This document shows, piece by piece, positions 26,131-33,738 of a stretch of 64,000 bases of DNA; position 1 is the stretch's first letter; every line of letters starts with the position of its first letter. A program made the translations under genes and the position numbers. Origin of the DNA: G963678445 sp963678445 (GTDB lineage Bacteria > Hydrogenedentota > Hydrogenedentia > Hydrogenedentales > G963678445); NCBI GenBank assembly GCA_963678445.1, contig OY782877.1:4588001-4652000 (forward strand), in the 5' to 3' direction. The notes under the pieces were generated by a model. That model was not told where the DNA came from, ran no database searches, and saw only the letters and a program-made list of their open reading frames with translations.

Positions 26131-27105
26131 ATGCGTAATATTTCGCTGGTCGCTCTGCTATTCCTTCTTCTTACTATGCCTTTGGGCTACAACACCATAC
26201 GGGGACAAGAACTCACCAATACCGTACGCGCTACCCTGGAGCATAAAACCTTTGTTTCCCTTAGCGATGGTGTCACGCACTACCAATGGGCAGGCCCGGA
26301 ATCCGGTCCCAGGATCGTTCTTGTACACGGCTTCTCTTCGCCCTGCTTCGTATGGGATAAAGCCTTCGAATCACTGGCTCAGGCCGGATATCGCGTTTTG
26401 CGCTACGATCTATATGGACGCGGCCTCTCGGATCGACCTGACACAGACTATACGGCCGACCTTTTCGTGCGTCAGCTCGACGAACTCCTTACTGCACTAC
26501 AGGTGGATACGGCCGTAGACATCATAGGACTCAGTATGGGCGGCGCCATCACGGCGCATTTCATAGATCAACACCCCAAACGCGTCAACAATGTTGTCCT
26601 ATTGGCCCCCGCCGGCCTTAATGACTTGCCAGCGCCCTCTGTGCTACTTCAAGTCCCATTCTTGGGTGAATGGCTCATGGATACCTTTGGCGGTTTCATC
26701 ATCCACGAAATCATCCCGCGTCAAATTGCCAAGCCAGAAGCGCGTGATGCTTTTCGAACCGCCTATATAGAACAGGATAGTTTCCGTGGCTATCGCCGTG
26801 CTCTTCTCTCTACACTACGCCATGGTCCTCTCACTCAGCAGGAAGAGGTATTCAAGCGTATTGCCAAACACACGCGTAATGGGCTGCTCATCTGGGGCGT
26901 CCAAGACAGTGTTGTCTCCTTTCAACTCCACCAAGAGCTCTTAGAAATTCTCCCTTGGCTCCAGCTCCATGCTGTTCCAAATGCAGGCCACTCCGCCGTA
27001 TATGATCAATATCAGGATATCGAAGCACCCCTTCTCAATTTTCTGGACAAACACCACGCCAACACATTTCAAAGTAGGATTGCCCGGGGCGACATGATAG
27101 AATAG
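26131..27105 (+). CDS. Exported alpha/beta hydrolase
   Basis: About 324 residues with a signal peptide (MRNISLVALLFLLLTMPLGY). The fold motifs are IVLVHGFSSPCFVW (oxyanion loop), YDLYGRGLSDRP, and the nucleophile elbow GLSMGG with catalytic Ser. The acid is probably in GVQDSVV and the His in NAGHSAVYD. It resembles haloalkane-dehalogenase and esterase-like enzymes, but the substrate is open. The start follows AAGGAAAA; an upstream ATG in frame overlaps the preceding gene and would bury the signal peptide. Likely co-transcribed with the cycloligase gene. Confidence 0.88.
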   Translation: MRNISLVALLFLLLTMPLGYNTIRGQELTNTVRATLEHKTFVSLSDGVTHYQWAGPESGPRIVLVHGFSSPCFVWDKAFESLAQAGYRVLRYDLYGRGLSDRPDTDYTADLFVRQLDELLTALQVDTAVDIIGLSMGGAITAHFIDQHPKRVNNVVLLAPAGLNDLPAPSVLLQVPFLGEWLMDTFGGFIIHEIIPRQIAKPEARDAFRTAYIEQDSFRGYRRALLSTLRHGPLTQQEEVFKRIAKHTRNGLLIWGVQDSVVSFQLHQELLEILPWLQLHAVPNAGHSAVYDQYQDIEAPLLNFLDKHHANTFQSRIARGDMIE

Positions 27106-27167
27106 CTTCAACTTAGAGGTTTTCAGCACTCATTAATGCGGCTAGTGATGAAATAGTTTGCATAAAT

Positions 27168-27318
27168 AGTTCGTTTTTCTTTGCTCCAGAGACCACAGCT
27201 AAGTGGCCAGCGCCACTTGCAATAGTATGGTCCTTGCCGTGGGTGACCGTAGCAAGGCTGACTTAAAATATTCGTTTTTCTTTGCTTCTTTCTTTTTCCG
27301 TAAAAAGAAAGAAGAAGT
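27168..27318 (+). repeat. Dispersed element, nested copy with a 13-bp long hairpin
   Basis: A fragment of one copy (TTCGTTTTTCTTTGCT, CCAGAGACCACAGC, 27168-27199) is followed at TAA 27200-27202 by a second copy. That copy starts with a perfect AGTGGC-CAGC-GCCACT-type hairpin, then TATGGTCCTTGCCGTGGG. It ends in CTTCTTTCTTTTT-CCGT-AAAAAGAAAGAAG (27285-27314), a perfect 13-bp stem. Confidence 0.75.
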
Positions 27319-27356
27319 CACAAAAATAAGGTTACGCACTAAAAAAGAAACTGGGA

Positions 27357-28823
27357 ATGCTTTTTAACTCTTTACAATTCGCCCTCTTCTTCCCACTAGT
27401 AACCGCCCTCTATTTCCTGCTTCCGCACCGCACCCGATGGGCCTTTTTGCTTGCCGCAAGCTATTTTTTCTACATGGCCTGGGAACCCGGCTACGTCGTC
27501 TTGCTCTGGTTTTCCACTGCGGTAGATTATCTCGTTGCCTTGCGCATGGGACGTCTACCCAACAAAAAAGCACGATGCCCCTATCTCATACTCAGTCTGA
27601 TTACTAATCTTGGACTTCTTTTCTTTTTCAAATACTACAACTTTTTTGCCGATTCCCTTCATCCTCTCCTCGCCGCTACAGGGTATCCCCTCCCACTACC
27701 TCACTCGCCTTTCTTATTACCCGTAGGCATCTCCTTCTACACCTTCCAAACACTCAGCTACACTATCGAAGTCTATCGCGGCGCAATGCCCCCCGAACCT
27801 CATCTGGGCCGCTTCGCCCTCTATGTCGCCTTCTTCCCCCAACTTGTCGCTGGTCCCATCGAGCGTGCGCAACGTCTCCTTCCCCAGCTTCAGCGCCCCA
27901 TCACCTTCGACTACGCACGCGTTACCGATGGGCTGCGTCTCATGGGACAAGGCCTGTTCATCAAAGTCGTCATCGCCGACCGACTCGCCAACGCCGTAGA
28001 GCATGTGTACAGCCAACCCGCCGCCTGTAACGGTCCCACACTGGCCCTCGCCACCTTCTTCTTTGCTTTTCAAATCTACTGTGACTTTGCTGGATACAGC
28101 AGCATTGCCATTGGTGCGGCACGCATTCTCGGCATTGACCTCATGGAAAACTTCCGCCGTCCCTACTTCGCCGCCTCCTGCACCGAATTCTGGCGTCGTT
28201 GGCACATTTCCCTCTCGACCTGGTTTCGTGACTATCTCTACATTCCGCTCGGTGGCAACCGAAGTAAAACAGCCCGCTGGATGTTTAACATCCTCGTCGT
28301 TTTTACCCTTAGCGGACTCTGGCACGGTGCACACTGGACGTTTTTGATCTGGGGGCTCCTCCATGGCTTTTATCTCATTACAGAACGGCGCAGCTATTCC
28401 CTGCGCCAATATCTAATTCATAAACTCCATCTCGCTGCCTTCTCCCGACTCCGGCACTGCCTTGCCCTACTCACCACCTTCCTGCTCACCTGTTTCGCCT
28501 GGATCTTTTTTCGCGCCGCATCTTTACAAGACGCCCTCCTGATTATCCGGGGCCTCCCCAAAGGCTGGTATTTACAGGGAGAGAATGCTTTCTGGCACAA
28601 CCTCCCTGAACAACTCGGAATTTATCCGCATGAATTCCAGCTTAGTCTGGTCTTGCTTATCGGCCTCATCGGTGGCCAGGCGCTTCAGGAAACGAGAGTA
28701 CTCGCAAAACCTTTTCCCACCTATCCAGGATGGCTTCGCTGGGGATTCTACATGGCCCTCTTCTGGGGTATTTTGCTTTTTGGAATACTGCGGCAAAAAG
28801 AATTCTATTACTTTGTCTTTTGA
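27357..28823 (+). CDS. MBOAT family O-acyltransferase (AlgI/DltB-like)
   Basis: 488-residue polytopic membrane enzyme that passes acyl groups across the membrane to extracellular glycans. Family motifs: LFFFKYYNFFADSL, LPVGISFYTFQTLSYTIEVYRG in parts, FPQLVAGPIERA, FWRRWHISLSTWFRDYLYIPLGG in parts, and the active-site His in SGLWHGAHWTFLIWG. It is followed by an SGNH-type partner gene 17 bp downstream, the pairing seen in alginate and cell-wall polysaccharide acetylation systems. The acceptor polymer is unknown. Confidence 0.94.
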   Translation: MLFNSLQFALFFPLVTALYFLLPHRTRWAFLLAASYFFYMAWEPGYVVLLWFSTAVDYLVALRMGRLPNKKARCPYLILSLITNLGLLFFFKYYNFFADSLHPLLAATGYPLPLPHSPFLLPVGISFYTFQTLSYTIEVYRGAMPPEPHLGRFALYVAFFPQLVAGPIERAQRLLPQLQRPITFDYARVTDGLRLMGQGLFIKVVIADRLANAVEHVYSQPAACNGPTLALATFFFAFQIYCDFAGYSSIAIGAARILGIDLMENFRRPYFAASCTEFWRRWHISLSTWFRDYLYIPLGGNRSKTARWMFNILVVFTLSGLWHGAHWTFLIWGLLHGFYLITERRSYSLRQYLIHKLHLAAFSRLRHCLALLTTFLLTCFAWIFFRAASLQDALLIIRGLPKGWYLQGENAFWHNLPEQLGIYPHEFQLSLVLLIGLIGGQALQETRVLAKPFPTYPGWLRWGFYMALFWGILLFGILRQKEFYYFVF

Positions 28824-28840
28824 GCCAAGAAAAAGAAAAT

Positions 28841-29794
28841 ATGCAGAAAAAAGAATGGAAAGACATACGAAAATTACTGGGGAAAGCAGTCCTGTTTCTC
28901 TGTCTGAATGCGCTGCTTGGTTACAGCGTTCTCTGCCTTTTTGAACAGCGTCTACACTACGCCCCCTGGGAAACAGACTCCGTACTTTTGGTCCTGCCTC
29001 AAAACCAACAGTACGGCAGCGTTTTTCTCGGCACTTCACATGCCTATATCTGCTCGCGCTTTTCTGAACACCACCAACTTACCGAGGAAATTCTTGGGCA
29101 ACGGCTTCTCAATCTTGCCCAACCTACGGGGGGCGGCCTTATGCCTGCCCGCTTTTTCCTTGAGTATTTCCTTGAGGAAGGCAATCAGACCGATAGCGTT
29201 GTCTACTTCCTCGACCCCTTTGTCTTCTTTTGCGTCGGCTCCAACGAATATCACAAATTCGTTTATAATGAACCTTTCCGCTTTAGATTCCTCTGGAAAC
29301 TCCTTCGGAACCACTACGGGATACGCCGCATTATTACGTATATCCGCTCCAAATTTGGGCGCGATTGGCTGCTGCAGCGCAGTGAACCCCTCATTGCACA
29401 TCCCTATGCGTTACAACCGAGCGAGATTGACCCGGAAAGAATCAAAAAGCGGATTGGCACCCTCTATCCAGATGGTTTGCAGGAGGAAAACTTCCAAAAA
29501 TATGCACAGGAGTTCCTGAAAATTGCTCGTCTCTGTCGAGAGCACGGCATCCCTCTCCATGTCATTACCCCCCCCACGCTGCTCGGTCCTGAACCGGGTG
29601 CAGCACGGGTAAACGCATGGCTACGTGAACAACAGAAAACGGAAGCATTCAGCTTTCATGACTTTGTAAACGCCATGCCTCAGGCCCGCTTCTTCTACAA
29701 CCTCGATCACCTTAATACGGCGGGCATCGCACATTTCATGCAATACTATGTGCGGCCTATCCTCGACCCTACTGCTACTCCTTCTCATCCGTAG
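28841..29794 (+). CDS. SGNH-hydrolase-like acyl-transfer partner (AlgJ/AlgX/DltD-like)
   Basis: 317 residues with one N-terminal membrane anchor (LLGKAVLFLCLNALLGYSVLCLF in parts), the rest extracytoplasmic. YGSVFLGTSHAY carries the likely nucleophile Ser, and FYNLDHLNTAGIAHF the D-H-L-(N/S) catalytic pair, as in AlgJ and DltD partners of MBOAT proteins. The start ATG at 28841 follows AAGAAAAAG. Its 3' end overlaps the convergent lgt gene by 20 bp, so transcription of the two may interfere. Confidence 0.82.
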   Translation: MQKKEWKDIRKLLGKAVLFLCLNALLGYSVLCLFEQRLHYAPWETDSVLLVLPQNQQYGSVFLGTSHAYICSRFSEHHQLTEEILGQRLLNLAQPTGGGLMPARFFLEYFLEEGNQTDSVVYFLDPFVFFCVGSNEYHKFVYNEPFRFRFLWKLLRNHYGIRRIITYIRSKFGRDWLLQRSEPLIAHPYALQPSEIDPERIKKRIGTLYPDGLQEENFQKYAQEFLKIARLCREHGIPLHVITPPTLLGPEPGAARVNAWLREQQKTEAFSFHDFVNAMPQARFFYNLDHLNTAGIAHFMQYYVRPILDPTATPSHP

Positions 29795-30623
29795 CAACAG
29801 TCGTTCCCTTGCCAATGAACCGCAGCAGTAGCAATCCCGCCCCACCCAGCACCACCATCAATATACAGAACATTTGCTGGTTCGAAAGTACGTCAAAGCC
29901 CAAACTTGTGGGGTTGCCATCATCACGGAACATTTCCACAATAAACCGCATAATGCCGTATAAAATAAAATAGCCCGCCACAATTGAGCCCGCCTTGGGC
30001 TGAAAGTGTTTGCGGATTAACAGCAAAACACCGCAAATTGAAAGAAGGCCCAGCACACTGTATAGCTGCGTGGGGTGCACCGGATAGGAACATTTCTCAT
30101 GCAATGCGGAAAACTCTGCATACTTCGCTACGTGCGACATGTACGGTGGACTCCCTTGTGGAAAGCATACTCCCCAAAACAGTTCATCCGCACGACGGCC
30201 AAAACAACATCCATTTAAAAAGCATCCAACCCGACCAAATGCCTGCGCCAACGCCATATAAGGCATCACGATATCCGCCATCGGCAAAAAGGGCACGCCC
30301 TTGCGTCGCAATGCGATATAGGTATACAGGAATGCCGCGGGAATCGCCCCCTGAAAGACCAGTCCCCCCCGCCAAAGTGCAATCCAGCCAATGGGATCGG
30401 TCCAGGAATAGAAATGGGGAAACATAATGATGTGAAGCAAGCGGGTACCCAGGAGACCCGACAAAAAGGCCCAGAAGGCGATATCGCCTATAACACGAGG
30501 GTCCCAACCGGCTTTCTTTACATCTCGCTGCACCAAAAACATCGCCAGAAGAAACCCAAGGGCAATCATTAATCCATAGCTATGTAGCTTCAACGGACCA
30601 ATCTGAAAAAGAACCGAACACAT
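29775..30623 (-). CDS. lgt: Prolipoprotein diacylglyceryl transferase
   Basis: 282-residue inner-membrane enzyme that attaches diacylglycerol to the lipobox Cys of prolipoproteins. Seven helices; the signature GRVGCFLNGCCFGR contains the essential Arg and Asn, HSYGLMIALGFLLAM forms the first helix, and YPVHPTQLY the late motif. It serves the lipoproteins seen here (17.5 and 41.4 kb). RBS AGGAAGG lies upstream, and a dispersed element sits just before the promoter region. Confidence 0.96.
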   Translation of the reverse strand: MCSVLFQIGPLKLHSYGLMIALGFLLAMFLVQRDVKKAGWDPRVIGDIAFWAFLSGLLGTRLLHIIMFPHFYSWTDPIGWIALWRGGLVFQGAIPAAFLYTYIALRRKGVPFLPMADIVMPYMALAQAFGRVGCFLNGCCFGRRADELFWGVCFPQGSPPYMSHVAKYAEFSALHEKCSYPVHPTQLYSVLGLLSICGVLLLIRKHFQPKAGSIVAGYFILYGIMRFIVEMFRDDGNPTSLGFDVLSNQQMFCILMVVLGGAGLLLLRFIGKGTTVATDEKE

Positions 30624-30645
30624 TTTCTCTCAACTTCCTTCCTAA

Positions 30646-30740
30646 GCGGTCTAGGGACCGCAGCCAAAATGTATGGTCCTTACCGTGTCTGACCACAGTA
30701 AAAACTTCATTTTTATGATCACTTGTCAGATTTCAGTCAC
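30646..30740 (+). repeat. Dispersed element upstream of lgt
   Basis: Flanked by TAA 30643-30645 and TAG 30741-30743. The 5' hairpin is GCGGTC/GACCGC with loop TAGG; the core has TATGGTCCTTACCGTG, and the 3' end TCAGTCAC. 98 bp from triplet to triplet. Confidence 0.8.
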
Positions 30741-30743
30741 TAG

Positions 30744-30815
30744 AACGGTCAAGGCACCACAGCCAGATTTCGTTGTTATGATAGGGCTTCCAGACTTTAG
30801 TGAATGAAGTGGCCC
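30744..30815 (+). repeat. Truncated dispersed-element copy
   Basis: AACGGTCAAGGCACCACAGC, TTTCGTTGTTATGATAG and CTTTAGTGAATGA follow the element pattern in order, with the GGTATGGTCC block deleted. It lies directly behind the preceding copy. The rest of the gap to 30945 shows nothing. Confidence 0.5.
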
Positions 30816-30945
30816 AGGCGTCCTTGACTCTTCACAGTGAAAAACCAAACTGTAAAAAAATTTGAAGCACTATAGCATGAATGGAAAGCAGAGGGCTATC
30901 ATAGAGCTGCCATAGGGCAATGTATATAACGATACGCAGGCATTG

Positions 30946-33012
30946 CTACCCTGTATGCATCTCCTGCCAGCCACAGATTGCCACCGCCATTGAGCGGGGA
31001 CATAGCGTCAGTTCGCGACTTGAGTATATACCTATGTTCTCCGACAGGATAATATCGTTGGGAGCAGGTGCGCTGGTGTTGATACGCACCGACCAACGTC
31101 CACGGGGGATCTCGAAGGTAACCGCCTCATCTATATTATTAAACATCATGTATATCGCCACGCCTTCATTTACCAGTGGGTTAATCCAGCATGCCAATGG
31201 TGTATTATCGCTATACCAGTCTACTTCTCCTCCACCCGGTTCAAACCACAACAAGTCGGCCAGGACATGCGGATCTTTGCGGTGTGTGCCATCGAAATAA
31301 CCACTCTGGGAAAAAACAGAAAAGCGTTTCCGGAACGCAATCACGCCTTTGCAAAAACGGTGTAGTTCCTGATTTGCCTCCAGAAGGGTCCAGTCAAACC
31401 AGGAGAGTTCATTGTCCTGACAATAGGCGTTATTGTTACCACGCTGGGTGCGCCCAAACTCGTCGCCCCCAAGCATCATTGGCACGCCAAGGGATAGAAA
31501 CAGCGTTGCCAGGAAATTTTTCTGCATCCGCAACCGCACCTCATTCGTCGGCCCATGATCGGTCTCGCCCTCTACTCCGTAATTATGGCTGTTATTATCA
31601 TTGCCGCCATCGCGGTTGTTTTCGCCATTTGCTTCATTATGTTTATGGTTATATGAAACCAGATCGCGCAAGGTGAAGCCATCGTGGCAGGTAATAAAAT
31701 TAATACTGTGTTCTGGTGTTCGCTCAGCCCATTGGTAGACATCCGCACTACCGGTCAAGCGCGATGCAAACACACCTCGGGTACCCGGATCGCCTCGCCA
31801 ATAACGCCGCACGTCATCGCGGTACCTTCCATTCCATTCCGCCCAACGCACCCCGCCAAAACATCCTACCTGATACGCGCCACCGGCGTCCCAAGCCTCC
31901 GCGATTAATTTCACATCGCGCAAGACCGGGTCCTCCGCAATACGTTGAATCAATGGCGCGTCCTGCAGAACATTACCTTTTTCATCCCGCCCCAGAATCG
32001 ATGCCAAGTCAAAACGGAAACCGTCCACATGCATCACCGCCACCCAATAACGGAGACAATCCAGGATAAAATCGCGAACCAGAGGATGATTGCAATTCAC
32101 GGTATTGCCGCAGCCTGAATAGTTCAGGTATTCCCCATTTTCTCCGAGCAAATAATAGATCGAATTGTCGATCCCCCGAAACGACAACGTTGGTCCCCGC
32201 TCGTTGCCCTCGGAAGTATGGTTAAAGACGACATCCAGAATCACCTCAATACCCGCACAATGCAGGGCATGCACCATATCGCGAAATTCATTGAGATGCT
32301 CCAGATTCACCGTGCTTGTCGCATAGCGTCCCGTTGGAGCAAAAAAGCCAATACTACTATAGCCCCAATAATTCGTCAGTTCCTGGTGCGAATGTAAACT
32401 GCACTTTCCCAGATGGTGCTCTCCAAACTCCTGAATGGGCAAAAACTCTACGGCCGTCACCCCCAGATCCTTCAAATACGGAATCTTTTCCACCAATCCG
32501 CGATACGTGCCTTTGTGAGCAACTTGGGATGACTCATGCCGTGTAAATCCGCGCATATGCACTTCGTAGATAAGCATCTTGTTCATTGGATGACGCGGAC
32601 GAATATCATCGTGCCAGTCCATATTGTCATGTAAAGCCACCGATTTCATCGTGCCATCGATGATGTTACCGACAAAGGCCTTTGCATAGGGATCCAGCAA
32701 ATAGGCTTGCTCATCAAAACGATGGCCCGCCTCAGGATCATACGGTCCCGCCATGCGATATTTATAAAACACCCCCTCTGGCAGTCCGTGCACAAAAACC
32801 GACCAGACATCCCCTACCTGGTGCCGCCCTTTTTCATACGGAATTTCGAATACCGGCTCTGTATCGTAGACATTCTCATACAGCGCCAACCAGACCTTGT
32901 CCGCATGGCGGCTAAATATCGAAAAACGGACCCCTTCATCATACACCGCCGCCCCCATAGGATAGGGGCGCCCTGGGCGCACCTGGATATTCGTAATATC
33001 AATCTTCGGCAT
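30946..33012 (-). CDS. glgX: Glycogen debranching enzyme GlgX / isoamylase (GH13)
   Basis: 688 residues. N-terminal CBM48 domain (MGAAVYDEGVRFSIFSRHA), then the GH13 barrel: region I DVVFNHTSEG, region II DGFRFDLASILGRD with the nucleophile Asp, region III AEAWDAGG with the acid Glu, region IV FITCHDGFTL. The segment NGENNRDGGNDNNSHN is typical of GlgX/TreX debranching enzymes. It hydrolyses alpha-1,6 branches of glycogen or limit dextrin. RBS AAGGAG. No other glycogen gene is adjacent. Confidence 0.95.
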   Translation of the reverse strand: MPKIDITNIQVRPGRPYPMGAAVYDEGVRFSIFSRHADKVWLALYENVYDTEPVFEIPYEKGRHQVGDVWSVFVHGLPEGVFYKYRMAGPYDPEAGHRFDEQAYLLDPYAKAFVGNIIDGTMKSVALHDNMDWHDDIRPRHPMNKMLIYEVHMRGFTRHESSQVAHKGTYRGLVEKIPYLKDLGVTAVEFLPIQEFGEHHLGKCSLHSHQELTNYWGYSSIGFFAPTGRYATSTVNLEHLNEFRDMVHALHCAGIEVILDVVFNHTSEGNERGPTLSFRGIDNSIYYLLGENGEYLNYSGCGNTVNCNHPLVRDFILDCLRYWVAVMHVDGFRFDLASILGRDEKGNVLQDAPLIQRIAEDPVLRDVKLIAEAWDAGGAYQVGCFGGVRWAEWNGRYRDDVRRYWRGDPGTRGVFASRLTGSADVYQWAERTPEHSINFITCHDGFTLRDLVSYNHKHNEANGENNRDGGNDNNSHNYGVEGETDHGPTNEVRLRMQKNFLATLFLSLGVPMMLGGDEFGRTQRGNNNAYCQDNELSWFDWTLLEANQELHRFCKGVIAFRKRFSVFSQSGYFDGTHRKDPHVLADLLWFEPGGGEVDWYSDNTPLACWINPLVNEGVAIYMMFNNIDEAVTFEIPRGRWSVRINTSAPAPNDIILSENIGIYSSRELTLCPRSMAVAICGWQEMHTG

Positions 33013-33076
33013 ACGCGCACACTCCTTTATGGCCTCACCTTGTTATTATACGCCCGCATCCACACCACGTGCACTG

Positions 33077-33565
33077 CTACTGCCCTGCATACGCCTCTAC
33101 CTCATCATGCATCAATTCAAAGGCAATGCCTGCCTGGGCAAACATTTCTTCGGAATCCGCTCCCGCATGATATCGTCGCTCGCAAACTACCCGCGTGATA
33201 CCACAGTTAATAATCAGCATCGCACACACCCGACACGGTGTCATGCGGCAATACAACGTGGCTCCTTCCAACGCAACCCCCAATCGCGCTGCCTGACAAA
33301 TCGCATTTTGCTCTGCGTGTACGGTGCGGACACAGTGCTGCGTCACAGTACCGTCTTCATGCAGCACTTTTTTGAATAAATGCCCTACATCATCACAGTG
33401 CGGAAAGCCCGTTGGCGAACCTACATAGCCTGTTACTAATATCTGCTTCTCCCGTGCAATCACACACCCGCTGCGCCCCCGATCACAGGTTGCCCGTTTC
33501 GCAATCGCATTAGCCACTTCCATAAAATATGCATCCCAAGAGGGACGTACATACGATTCGCTCAT
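33077..33565 (-). CDS. dCMP deaminase (ComEB type)
   Basis: 162 residues. Zinc-dependent cytidine/deoxycytidylate deaminase fold: the motif VHAEQNAI holds the catalytic Glu and a His ligand, and TPCRVCAMLII the two Cys ligands. MSESYVRPSWDAYFMEVA is the usual N-terminus, and GYVGSPTGFPHC the substrate loop. It makes dUMP for thymidylate synthesis. GAGGAGG 7 bp upstream decides the start over a frame opening nine codons earlier. Confidence 0.93.
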   Translation of the reverse strand: MSESYVRPSWDAYFMEVANAIAKRATCDRGRSGCVIAREKQILVTGYVGSPTGFPHCDDVGHLFKKVLHEDGTVTQHCVRTVHAEQNAICQAARLGVALEGATLYCRMTPCRVCAMLIINCGITRVVCERRYHAGADSEEMFAQAGIAFELMHDEVEAYAGQ

Positions 33566-33738
33566 TACATCCTCCTCAATACCTTCGGGCAATGCCTAGG
33601 GTCCTCAGTTTCGCAAACGAAACGCTCTCTATTTGCTTTCTCCCTTTGAAGGGGAAAAATCCGCTTCTATACAAGATACACTTGTTGTCTACAAAAAAAC
33701 GAATTTTCAAGGATTAAATAAAAGAGAAGGCTGCTTTT

